64,000 bases of DNA from Geobacillus stearothermophilus ATCC 12980. GTDB lineage: Bacteria > Bacillota > Bacilli > Bacillales > Anoxybacillaceae. The stretch covers positions 2,623,501-2,687,500 of the forward strand of contig NZ_CP128494.1 of NCBI RefSeq assembly GCF_030369615.1, written 5' to 3'. A model generated the notes under the pieces. That model was given only the letters and a program-made list of their open reading frames with translations, did no database searches and had not been told where the DNA came from. Positions 55,332-63,336 of this stretch are shown one piece after another (the first letter of the stretch is position 1; every line of letters starts with the position of its first letter). A program made the translations under genes and the position numbers.

Positions 55332-55712
55332 CTACTCGCCGCTTGCCAATCGCTGACGGGCTTCATCCGTTAACAACAAATACGGACGGCGTTTCCCCTC
55401 CTCCTGGCGCATCACTTTCTCCGTCCACGGGTGAAGCAAAAACAGCCCTAACTTTAGACGGGATTCTGGGTCCACCATTTTTTGCCGCACGCCATCTTCA
55501 TGGGCGATGAGTTTTTCAATCACGTTGAGCATCGCCTTCTTGCTTAGAAACACTTCCTTTTCCTTCGAACTCAAGCGCACGGTAATCCCCTCATCGGAAA
55601 ACGAGACGACGCGAAACGCTTCCTTCCCTTTGAACGTCGATACGATTTTTCCTTCGTACAGTTCAACCAACAACGATTTCCACATGTTCTCGACAAACGT
55701 TTGTCGATCCAT
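55332..55712 (-). CDS. hypothetical protein next to an ADP-ribosylglycohydrolase remnant
   Basis: 126 residues, MDRQTFVENMWKSLLVELYE to LLLTDEARQRLASGE, soluble and basic. GGGGGTGAAACGG precedes the ATG at 55712. It starts 12 bases after the stop of the hydrolase remnant, so was its operon partner. Family not recognised. Confidence 0.6.
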   Translation of the reverse strand: MDRQTFVENMWKSLLVELYEGKIVSTFKGKEAFRVVSFSDEGITVRLSSKEKEVFLSKKAMLNVIEKLIAHEDGVRQKMVDPESRLKLGLFLLHPWTEKVMRQEEGKRRPYLLLTDEARQRLASGE

Positions 55713-55724
55713 CCGTTTCACCCC

Positions 55725-56150
55725 CTATCCTTCTTTATCCCTCATTCCATTCGCCCCATCCGCACCGCTCGAACTGAACGAACGCCGAACATCCGCCAAT
55801 TGCAACGCCAGTTTTTCCAATTCATCAGCGCAACCGATCGCTTCCACAAACCGCTTCGGCAGCTGGCTGTATCCGATTTCCAGCCCTTTCAGTCCTCCCG
55901 CAATGGCTGCAATCGTATCGCTGTCTCCACCCATATTCGCCGCCGAAATGACGACATCTTCGAACGAGTCACAACGGAGCAGCCAATGCAGCACCCACCC
56001 CATCGTATGGACGACATACCCGTCAGGAGGGTAGACAGGCGTCACCATAAGCAGCGGCTCATAACGGGTATGCTCCACTTCTTTCCGAATCGCCTTGGCG
56101 AGCGGCTCTCCTTGAAGCACCCGAAAGGCGACCCATGTCCGTCGATGTAG
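55725..56150 (-). pseudogene. ADP-ribosylglycohydrolase, C-terminal part
   Basis: VVISAANMGGDSDTIAAIAG and LKGLEIGYSQLPKRFVEAI are the conserved C-terminal metal-binding region (GGDxDT) of DraG/ARH hydrolases of about 300 residues. The N-terminal half with its own metal residues is missing upstream of about 56150, so it cannot be active. Confidence 0.82.
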
Positions 56151-56921
56151 ATGTCCGTTGTTTAATTTCGACCTTTTTCCTCAGAACCCTTTTCCTTCCA
56201 TAAAATTTTTAAGAACGAAGACCCAGGACATAGGGACTTCCCAGCATTTCGGTGTTGACTAGTTCACAGATTTTTTCCCATAAATAAACCGCTCTATCAT
56301 CAGGACGGACTTCCCGTTGGCATATGGTTCGTTATACGATGTTCGTTTCCATAGATTCGCCAATCCCTAACATTTATGCGCCATCGTTCGCCCGCCTTTG
56401 CCGTTTGACTGCCCGACTGCTCCCCATCTGATCCAAAATCCCCAGACAGGACTTTGCATTCCTATGCCTCCCAACATACAAGTTAGGCAAGACCCCTCCG
56501 CAGATACGCGGCAAACGACAATCAGCAACGCATGCTTGGGCCTCTCCCCCCATAGCCATCAAGTTAAGAAAACAGGAATAAATGACAGAAGGAAGGACAA
56601 TGGAAACAGAAGGCGAAACGAAAAGGGGCCGCGTACGTGACGCGACGCCCCCACTCAATATATGTATATATCACCAATATTCCAGCGATTGATACCTCTT
56701 TGCACGACATTCATACGCTGTATTCTCTTCGCTGGCAAATTGAATTGGTATTTAAGACATGGAAATCCCTCTTTTTTACTTTAAAAAGAGGGCTCGGACT
56801 CCTTATAATAAGAGTTTTCTAACTCCTTCTCTCCTCTTTTTCCTACGTTTTTAAAAACCTTTAATGGATTTCAAGGCAAGTCCACACGGTAATTTCGAAT
56901 CATAGTGCACAGGCGCGCAAG
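56151..56921. other. degenerate stretch with IS4 relic
   Basis: Apart from the IS4-type fragment at 56500-56822 no gene is supported between the hydrolase remnant and the peptide operon terminator; base composition drifts and all frames are broken. Confidence 0.5.
56500..56822 (+). pseudogene. IS4-family transposase relic
   Basis: IYVYITNIPAIDTSLHDIHT, LYSLRWQIELVFKTWKSLF is the C-terminal DDE region of IS4 transposases, including the Glu in LRWQIELVFKTWK. It is frameshifted upstream (around 56640) and truncated downstream. No inverted repeats found. Confidence 0.78.
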
Positions 56922-56960
56922 AAAAAAGAAGAGCGCACCGCCTTCGCGGAAACGCTCTTC
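56922..56960 (-). terminator. terminator of the rSAM-peptide operon 1
   Basis: On the minus strand GAAGAGCG TTTCCGC GAA GGCGGTG CGCTCTTC then TTTTTTC, about 30 bases after the peptide stop. Confidence 0.9.
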
Positions 56961-56991
56961 CGATAATCTTCATAGGGAAATCAGACGTTTG

Positions 56992-57078
56992 TCATTTTAA
57001 GTTGCCCGGAACGGATTTAGAAAGTCTTCCCGAGTTGGACGCCGCAACTGGCGATACCGCTGGACGTAAAATGCGCAT
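56992..57078 (-). CDS. 28-residue peptide, candidate radical SAM substrate 1
   Basis: AAAGGAGGAGGTGAAACGAT precedes the ATG at 57078. The product is MRILRPAVSPVA, then ASNSGRLSKSVP, then GNLK and TGA. It is basic, rich in Ser, Pro and small residues, with no Cys, Trp, Tyr or Phe. It follows the radical SAM gene by 74 bases and is the last gene before a strong terminator. A 23/28 identical peptide lies in the same position after the second radical SAM gene; most codons differ only silently, so the peptide itself is under selection. Precursor-peptide function is inferred. Confidence 0.82.
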   Translation of the reverse strand: MRILRPAVSPVAASNSGRLSKSVPGNLK

Positions 57079-57152
57079 ATCGTTTCACCTCCTCCTTTGC
57101 CATCCCGTTAAGCACTCAAACCGCCTAACAGCGCGGCATCATCGCACCGACG

Positions 57153-58475
57153 TTACTTTGATTTCGATTGCTGCGCATGAATCAAGCGCAGTACCTGTTT
57201 AATTTTTCGTTTTTCATAAGGACAAGGACGCTCTCCTTTACGTATGCGATACAACGGACAATGATTCCCTTGGCATGCCGGGCGGAAAAAACAGGCTTGG
57301 CACATTTCGTCTTGTTCTTCTCCCGACGTGACCCATAAGGCCAATTTATCAAAATCAATATCCATCGTTCCATCGGCATGAAGCCATCCGACATGGTTAT
57401 ATTCCTCGCCAAGGAAACACGTACATTTATACACTCGACCGTTGGCCCCAATGACGAACGAATGCGGCTTGGCCGCGTAACAAACCGCCCCGGAAGGCAT
57501 AAGCATCGACTCAATAATCGAGCTCATATGCAACCCTTTGTTGATCCCTAATTCCGTAAACTCCCATATTTTCGTTTCCGCGGTACGATGGTCGCAGATC
57601 GGCAGCCCTTCATCGTTCGCTCCGCCCCATCTTCCAACAGGACGACAAAAAATTTGAAAGCGCGAGTCTCCGGCAAAATAACGGGCCAACTCCTCTAAAA
57701 ACGCTGGAACGTGGGAAAGATTGTCTTCATCAAAATTAATACGAATGTAAATTTCAAACGAATCATCTAACGTCTGGATATCGAGCAAATGGTTGACGAT
57801 CGTCTCGTACGTCGGCCCCCGATTCGCAAGAGCCCGGCGCGAATCATGCACGTCTTTGCTTCCATCCAGCGTCACCATAAAGCGATTCACTTTATATTTC
57901 AATAAACGCTGCAATGTTTCTTTGGATAAATAATAGCCGTTCGTGGACATTTCCGCTTGATACGTGACGCCGTGCCGCTTTGTCCATTCGACGATCGCTT
58001 CGCTTAACTCTTCGATGATGTCCAGCGCCAGCAACGGTTCACCGCCAAACCAGCTGACCGTAAGATGCTCGAGCCGCGGAATTTTCTTTTCCAAAAAACG
58101 TTTTAACCCATTGATCACATCACGGCTCATATTTCCGCGCGAAAAATCTTGATAACAGTATGTACAGCGAAAATTACACGCTTCTGTCGGAAGGACAATC
58201 AGATGCATTACATCCGTCCGATGCAGCGTCTGATGCAAAAACCGCGCGCGCTGTTCCTCGTTTACGCTCTCTGCGACGAGAAATCCGCATTCGACAAGCG
58301 TTTTTTCAACAGGCAATAAGTCCCGCTCGATGCCGCTTCTCTTTAACGCTTGCATCACCGTTTTTTTCTCTTCCTCCGCTACAACGCCGATCGCCCCTGT
58401 ATAACTGTTGTAAAGAATGAGCTCACTGTCTTCCGTTTGCGAAATCGCATTAAATCGAGATGGAATCCACTTCAT
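57153..58475 (-). CDS. radical SAM/SPASM peptide maturase, copy 1
   Basis: 440 residues. The first ~90 residues (PSRFNAISQTEDSELILYNS) resemble the peptide-binding N-terminal part of RiPP maturases. The radical SAM site is Cys100-x3-Cys104-x2-Cys107 (ACNFRCTYCYQD), with SWFGGEPLLALD as the GGEP motif. The SPASM end holds about nine cysteines (GAVCYAAKPHSF, YKCTCFL, EMCQACFFRPACQGNHCPLY, RPCPYE) for auxiliary Fe-S clusters. AAAAGGGTGTAGAGAAGC precedes the ATG. Expected to abstract hydrogen from a peptide; the adjacent 28-mer is the obvious candidate. Confidence 0.9.
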   Translation of the reverse strand: MKWIPSRFNAISQTEDSELILYNSYTGAIGVVAEEEKKTVMQALKRSGIERDLLPVEKTLVECGFLVAESVNEEQRARFLHQTLHRTDVMHLIVLPTEACNFRCTYCYQDFSRGNMSRDVINGLKRFLEKKIPRLEHLTVSWFGGEPLLALDIIEELSEAIVEWTKRHGVTYQAEMSTNGYYLSKETLQRLLKYKVNRFMVTLDGSKDVHDSRRALANRGPTYETIVNHLLDIQTLDDSFEIYIRINFDEDNLSHVPAFLEELARYFAGDSRFQIFCRPVGRWGGANDEGLPICDHRTAETKIWEFTELGINKGLHMSSIIESMLMPSGAVCYAAKPHSFVIGANGRVYKCTCFLGEEYNHVGWLHADGTMDIDFDKLALWVTSGEEQDEMCQACFFRPACQGNHCPLYRIRKGERPCPYEKRKIKQVLRLIHAQQSKSK

Positions 58476-58982
58476 GCTTCTCTACACCCTTTTAACATCA
58501 TAATAAAAATTTGCCGCTGTCCGCTGTTACATCGGTCACAACACCAACTTTCACACGCAGCGCCGCTAATTATTGTAAAAAAACAAACAGCGAGAAACCC
58601 ATCTTGTTTTTGAATATTAGGTTGATATTTTCCGAAAAAAATTTGACAAGGAACAAACAAGAGGAAAAGAAATGGAGATGCTTTGGACGAAAGATCTAAT
58701 GGCAGAATGTCCCAGAGGTAAGATGAATCTCCCATTAGAGGAGCATTCCTGGAATGAAGAAAATCGGGGGAAAGTGTGAACATTGGTTGATTTATGCATA
58801 GATGATGGTTTTGCAAGGTACCGTCAAGAATTTTGGGTAATGCGAAGATAGATAAAAATAGATAGCGGACTGATTTTCTCCACACAGGGGACTGAATATT
58901 CAGTCTATTGCGCAGACAGAGGAAATCCCCTTGTTCATCGACAAGTGGCAGGCACCCACACAATCCCAAAGGAGAAGAACAA
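58476..58982. other. 507-bp gap upstream of rSAM copy 1
   Basis: AT-rich, presumably with the rSAM promoter. On the plus strand a 35-codon frame (58672-58779, MEMLWTKDLMAECPRGK) has AGAGGAAAAGAA before its ATG and a TTGACA about 30 bases upstream; coding status doubtful. Confidence 0.4.
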
Positions 58983-59010
58983 TAAAAAACGGAGACCCTG
59001 CAAGCTCCGT
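58983..59010 (-). terminator. terminator of EamA gene 2
   Basis: On the minus strand ACGGAG / CTCCGT then TTTTTTATT, four bases after the stop. It separates EamA from the rSAM gene. Confidence 0.8.
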
Positions 59011-59013
59011 GTT

Positions 59014-59934
59014 TTAATACTTTTTCCCTATCGCTTTCGAGCGATGAGCAAGCGCCCCGAATTCATCCAATACACCGCTGCCTAAAACGACGCCGAGCAC
59101 AATCAAAATAAATCCCATCATTTGGGTAAGGGAAATCGATTCTCCGAGAAATAAATAAGCTCCCAGCAAAGAGAACAAAGGATTTAAATTAATGAAAATC
59201 GCCGATTCCACCGCGCCAATATGTTGAATCGCTTTGTTGTAAAACATATGGCCCAGCGCAGTGGCAAATACAGCGGAAGCAAGGAAGATCATCCATAGGG
59301 ATGGTGTACCGCTTGCCAAGCTCGATAAGCCGTTCGGTTCCATCCACAAACTAATGAAAAATAAAAGCAAAGACCCAAACAACAACATCCAACCTGTCAT
59401 CACACGCGCATCGACCGTTGCTTTTTTAATCATGATAAAACTGATTCCTTGCGATAATACGGCCAGAAATACATAAAAATCGCCAATGGACACATGGTGA
59501 ATGCCGCTTTTGCCGTTTAACACGACAAACGCCACGCCGATAAACCCGAGGAAAATCCCAACAAACCGGAACACTGTAAGCCGATTGCCTAAAAAGATGG
59601 CCGCCAACACCGATGTCACCAGCGGAATAAGCCCTAAAATCAACCCAGCATTGGACGCTGTCGTTTTTGTTAATCCGAGCGCAAGAAAAAGGTGATGGGC
59701 AACGACACTGAACAAAGCAGCTATGCCAATATACATCACTTCCTTCCAAGTTAATTTCCGCAACTGCCCCATGAATAGCAAAATCAGAATCACAACGATC
59801 CCTGCAGTAAAAATCCGAAACGACGTTAACGTCACCGGCGAAAAATGTTCAACTAAAATCTTGATGGCAATCACGTTCAATCCCCAAACCATCATAATCA
59901 AGACGAGGGAGATATAAACGAACGATTTCGACAT
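59014..59934 (-). CDS. EamA family drug/metabolite transporter, copy 2
   Basis: 306 residues, ten helices. Colinear with copy 1 at 49990 (WGLNVIAIKILVEHFSPVTL, GQLRKLTWKEVMYIGIAALF, SQGISFIMIKKATVDARVMT, FINLNPLFSLLGAYLFLGE) but with more AT-rich codons, pointing to an old or horizontally acquired paralog. GTGAGGGGAGTTTAAAC precedes the ATG at 59934. It lies upstream of rSAM copy 1 on the same strand, but a terminator intervenes, so export of the peptide product is only a possibility. Confidence 0.88.
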   Translation of the reverse strand: MSKSFVYISLVLIMMVWGLNVIAIKILVEHFSPVTLTSFRIFTAGIVVILILLFMGQLRKLTWKEVMYIGIAALFSVVAHHLFLALGLTKTTASNAGLILGLIPLVTSVLAAIFLGNRLTVFRFVGIFLGFIGVAFVVLNGKSGIHHVSIGDFYVFLAVLSQGISFIMIKKATVDARVMTGWMLLFGSLLLFFISLWMEPNGLSSLASGTPSLWMIFLASAVFATALGHMFYNKAIQHIGAVESAIFINLNPLFSLLGAYLFLGESISLTQMMGFILIVLGVVLGSGVLDEFGALAHRSKAIGKKY

Positions 59935-60418
59935 GTTTAAACTCCCCTCACGCAAAACATGAAGTCATAAAAAAACTATTTTGGAAAAGTACTGCCCAAA
60001 GATGCGGCATGCATTATTCTAGCAACCATCCAACGGAATGACAATCAAAGTGATATTCAACGGATGATAAATTGTTCGTGATCCATTCCTATAATATGTA
60101 TGTGTTTCTTCACGACATCATGTTTGTTGTTTCCATTATGTAATATGAGTTGCGAATAACATCTGGTGCACCGAAGAGAGAAGCTTTCCCGATCCATCAA
60201 CGTCACGATGATTGGGGGAACACTTTTTGCATTACCTTTTTTACAGATCAACAATAGCACATATGTTCGTTTGTGCGGAATAAAAAATTGCCGATCCGTC
60301 TCCTCCTACACGCTGTTTAGAAGAGAGAGGCTTCTCGAAGAAAATGTTACTTCTTGTTCTCAATAAAGAATTCCAAATGGTGACAGGCATGCAACGATGA
60401 CATACATTCCTCTCAATA
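59935..60418. other. 484-bp gap, no supported gene
   Basis: A minus-strand frame at 60260-60057 ends RCTRCYSQLILHNGN..HIHIIGMDHEQFIIR, with a CxxC pair but no ribosome site. Nothing else recognised. Confidence 0.4.
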
Positions 60419-60580
60419 CTACTTATGATTATTCCCTTTAAAAATTGGTTTTAACTGATGAACAAGCTCCTGAACCATGTCTTTCGCGGTAATATTGGCG
60501 GATAATTCCCCGCGTTGATACGCTTCGATTAATATATGTTTGAAACGCTCGGTTTCTGGTCGCAGAGGCTTTTTCTTCAT
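60419..60580 (-). CDS. 53-residue hypothetical protein
   Basis: TTTGGAGGTGACTTCTGTT precedes the ATG at 60580. The product runs MKKKPLRPETERFKHILIEA to VHQLKPIFKGNNHK: basic, helical, unknown. It follows the galE remnant and a terminator. Confidence 0.5.
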   Translation of the reverse strand: MKKKPLRPETERFKHILIEAYQRGELSANITAKDMVQELVHQLKPIFKGNNHK

Positions 60581-60615
60581 AACAGAAGTCACCTCCAAAT
60601 AGGAAAAATAAATGC

Positions 60616-60650
60616 AGCCTCCCGCTGAAATCATTCAGAGGGAGGCTTTC
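60616..60650 (-). terminator. terminator after the galE remnant
   Basis: AGCCTCCCGCTGAA / TTCAGAGGGAGGCT, stem with one bulge, a few bases beyond the galE stop. Confidence 0.65.
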
Positions 60651-60652
60651 TA

Positions 60653-61145
60653 TTATTCTGTATTTTGGCTATGCCACTTCCATGCACTTTCGATGATTTG
60701 TTCTAACGAATATTCCGCTTTCCAGCCGAGTTCTTCATAAATTTTTTGCGAGGATGCGACAAGGCGAGCCGGATCATCCAGACGGCGGGCGGTGGATTCA
60801 ATAAAGGCTTTGCGGCCGGTTACTTTTTCACATGTTTCCATCACTTCTTTAACGGAATAGCCTAAGCCGTTGCCAAGGTGGTAAGCGGCGGTTTTCTTTT
60901 TGCCTGACAACAATGCTTCCAGTGCTAAAATATGCGCCTTCGCTAAATCGGTAACATGAATATAGTCACGAATGCATGTCCCGTCTGGAGTATCATAGTC
61001 CGTACCGAAAACGGAAATTTTGTCGCGCTGGCCTAACAAATGCTGCAAGACAAGCGGAATCAAATGTGTTTCCGGGTTATGGTCTTCACCAATTTCCCCC
61101 GACTCGTGCGCCCCAGCCGCATTAACGTAGCGAAGGATAATATAG
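60653..61145 (-). pseudogene. UDP-glucose 4-epimerase galE, C-terminal half
   Basis: From 61145 leftward [55 protein letters not shown] and [16 protein letters not shown] match GalE from about residue 170 to the end. The NAD-binding half and catalytic Tyr-x3-Lys are absent and no start codon or ribosome site exists, so it is inactive. Confidence 0.88.
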
Positions 61146-61178
61146 TGGAATCCATTCCAGAGGCAAAATCGCCGAAAA

Positions 61179-61436
61179 CTAATGGATTTGTTCGTTAATC
61201 ATATGAAAATTAATATTCACCGGTATAAACTTCTTTATACGCTCAATATCCCGCTTCTTGTAGTCCATAATCACAATGCCAGTAATGACCTCATCCTCTT
61301 CAGAAAACCGGATAAACACACCAGGAGCTGCTTCGTCATCGTACGACACTTTTGGTTCGCCCAAATAAATATAAAGAACATCGTGATCATAGTCATAGGA
61401 GTATTTAACGTTTTCCTGTAAATTTTGGACGAACAT
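61179..61436 (-). CDS. DUF2283 family protein
   Basis: 85 residues: [40 protein letters not shown] are the family pattern. AGGAGGTGCGATTT supports the ATG at 61436, inside the 3' end of the PBECR gene (32-base overlap). DUF2283 proteins often accompany toxin-type genes and may be antitoxins; this is inferred. Confidence 0.8.
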   Translation of the reverse strand: MFVQNLQENVKYSYDYDHDVLYIYLGEPKVSYDDEAAPGVFIRFSEEDEVITGIVIMDYKKRDIERIKKFIPVNINFHMINEQIH

Positions 61437-61929
61437 AAATCGCACCTCCTGTCTCTTGGTTTAACCTGCTTTTGGCGATGACGGTAACAACGTCACCATA
61501 CGCTTCATCTTCATGGTCGACAATAACGACCAACGCCTTTAGCGACTTAAACTTAGGCAATTGCACAAGATCTATATATTTTTGTCTTGTATCATGCTGA
61601 TCGTCCGGATTATTTGGCAATATAAAACAAGGATCTTGAATGACGCTCTTGACCATATCTTCTTGGCCTATAAACTCTTCCCTTGTATGATCCCCACCAA
61701 CAATATGATAATTCCACGTTGTGCTTTTAAGCCGCACCTCTCTGCCTAGAGGGTTCTCACATCCGAAAGCATAAAGCGAAACAAGAACACGTTCCTTTGC
61801 CTCTTTCACCGACGCATCCGGCAACCCAACAATCACCATCGCCGCAATCCCAGGCACCTCCTGCACCTTCACCTGCACCCGATACCCTTCTAACCCCCTT
61901 AACCCAATGCTTAAAATCTTCACCGTCAC
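61405..61929 (-). CDS. PBECR-like domain protein fused to the start of ComM
   Basis: 174 residues from a GTG. Residues 1-58 (LRGLEGYRVQVKVQEVPGIA, IVGLPDASVKEAKERVLVSL) are the start of ComM/YifB-type AAA proteins. From about residue 62 (REVRLKSTTWNYHIVGGDHT to [12 protein letters not shown]) the protein resembles PBECR/DUF4258-like RNase-toxin folds. The join, in frame after FGCE, looks like a deletion fusion that gave the toxin-like gene a new start. GGGAGGGATGGATGA precedes the GTG. Paired with DUF2283 downstream. Confidence 0.65.
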   Translation of the reverse strand: MTVKILSIGLRGLEGYRVQVKVQEVPGIAAMVIVGLPDASVKEAKERVLVSLYAFGCENPLGREVRLKSTTWNYHIVGGDHTREEFIGQEDMVKSVIQDPCFILPNNPDDQHDTRQKYIDLVQLPKFKSLKALVVIVDHEDEAYGDVVTVIAKSRLNQETGGAIYVRPKFTGKR

Positions 61930-62068
61930 TCATCCATCCCTCCCAATCACAGAACATTAGTTCTCGCCCATCATTGTAATACCCTCCCATTTATCTTTCA
62001 ATTACTAATATTTCGACAAATTTCGGGCGGTGACAGGCACCAAACCCAATAAGCAAAGGAGTCTCCAT

Positions 62069-62815
62069 ATGGGAAAACTTCTGGATCGATTTTCAAACTA
62101 TATCGGCCAACTCACCCATGCAGAAAAACACGTTTTGTACTATATCGATGGACATGTGGAACAAGCGAAACAATTATCGCTAACTGCTATGGCGAAAAAA
62201 AACAACGTCAGCACCACCACCATCATCCGTATGTGTCATAAACTGGGCTTAGAAGGTTTCTCAGAGTTGAAATATATTCTGAAAACGATCGACGACCAAG
62301 CCATTCCGGTTGGAGAAAATACGATTGAACGGTACAAAGCCGATATGAATCAGACACTTGATTCGTTGGAACGAAAACATGCGGAAGAAATTAGCCAGTT
62401 GATTTTTGAGGCCAATCGGGTGTTGATTGTGGCAGTTGGTCTATCCAAAATGATCGGGGAATATTTTAGCAAACTTCTCATCCAAGTAAACAAACCGAGC
62501 TCGTATGTGTATGAATCACATATTATTGACCTTTTACCCAACATGGTTCAACCAAAAGATATGGTCATTTTCATTTCATCCAGCGGAGAGACAAAAACCA
62601 TTGTGCAAGCGGCAGAGAAACTTCGCTTTAAAAACATCGAAACGGTAGCGATCACGAACAGCGCCGATAGTACATTAGCCAAGCTTGTACGAAAACATAT
62701 CAGCGCCTACGTGCAACGTGTCCAGTTTGCAGGTTATGACCTATCTGCCCGTTCGACCCTCGTTGTTCTGATTGACATTTTATTTGAATTTTTCATGAAA
62801 AACTATAAAGCATAA
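62069..62815 (+). CDS. MurR/RpiR family transcriptional regulator
   Basis: 248 residues: HTH_6 N-terminal domain (LTHAEKHVLYYIDGHVEQAK, NNVSTTTIIRMCHKLGLEGF) and a sugar-phosphate-binding SIS domain (VGLSKMIGEYFSKLL, FISSSGETKTIVQAAEKLRF). AAAGGAGTCTCCAT precedes the ATG at 62069. It probably senses a phosphosugar; no sugar operon is adjacent, so its target is unknown. It lies between the two rSAM-peptide units but on the opposite strand. Confidence 0.9.
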   Translation: MGKLLDRFSNYIGQLTHAEKHVLYYIDGHVEQAKQLSLTAMAKKNNVSTTTIIRMCHKLGLEGFSELKYILKTIDDQAIPVGENTIERYKADMNQTLDSLERKHAEEISQLIFEANRVLIVAVGLSKMIGEYFSKLLIQVNKPSSYVYESHIIDLLPNMVQPKDMVIFISSSGETKTIVQAAEKLRFKNIETVAITNSADSTLAKLVRKHISAYVQRVQFAGYDLSARSTLVVLIDILFEFFMKNYKA

Positions 62816-63016
62816 CCAGCGGTATCGAAACTGCCTTTAAGCCACGTTCACTTCATTCGCTGCAACAATTGATTAACCGCCTTTCCACCTGAATGGAGAC
62901 TCGTAAAGGACGAGAAACAACTGTTTCTTGCCACACAATGTTCTCAAGAGCCATCGAGAGGAACATCAAATCGTTTTTCCAACTACATCACCATCCTTAT
63001 TCATGCCATGAAGCAC
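62816..63016. other. short gap, no supported gene
   Basis: A 73-codon plus frame at 62893-63114 crosses the terminator hairpin and has no ribosome site or family resemblance. Confidence 0.45.
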
Positions 63017-63051
63017 ATAAAATGGCCCTTGTCTATTCGACAAGGGCCATT
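63017..63051 (-). terminator. terminator of the rSAM-peptide operon 2
   Basis: AATGGCCCTTGTC / GACAAGGGCCATT, perfect 13-bp stem; the leftward transcript continues TTTTATG. About 195 bases after the peptide 2 stop. Confidence 0.72.
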
Positions 63052-63245
63052 GTCATGATCAAATACTTTTTCGTTCACTTCATTTGGCGCATGGTTGATC
63101 GTGTATCTTCTTGAAAAAACGAAATCTTTTCGCATCGCGAGAAAAGGAATGCTTGATACATAGTGACGTCAGCCGGGAAAGAATCTTAAACCATTTCACA
63201 GCTTTTTCTCGGATCGCCTACCAAACCGTGGTTCTCTCCCATTCA

Positions 63246-63332
63246 TCATTTCAAATGACCAGGCACTGATTTCGTCAGCCGCCCAGAATGGGACAACGCA
63301 ACAGGCGATGCGGCAGGACGCAAAATACGCAT
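63246..63332 (-). CDS. 28-residue peptide, candidate radical SAM substrate 2
   Basis: AAAGGGAGGTGAGAAT precedes the ATG at 63332; the ribosome site overlaps the stop codon of the radical SAM gene, four bases away, so translation is coupled. The product is MRILRPAASPVA, then LSHSGRLTKSVP, then GHLK. It differs from peptide 1 at positions 8, 13, 15, 20 and 26 only. No Cys or aromatic residues apart from one or two His. Candidate substrate or signal peptide of the upstream maturase. Confidence 0.85.
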   Translation of the reverse strand: MRILRPAASPVALSHSGRLTKSVPGHLK

Positions 63333-63336
63333 ATTC

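Noticed and set aside
57079..57152. Alternative longer start for peptide 1 (ATG in GGGATGGCAAAGG).
   Set aside because: It is in another frame; the ATG at 57078 has the ideal ribosome site and is conserved in copy 2.
58520..58969. Minus-strand ORF of 165 codons upstream of rSAM copy 1.
   Set aside because: Lies in an AT-rich promoter-type region with low-quality composition and no ribosome site.
60057..60260. Minus-strand ORF with a CxxC pair, possible small zinc ribbon.
   Set aside because: No ribosome site and only one CxxC; could be a remnant but not supportable.
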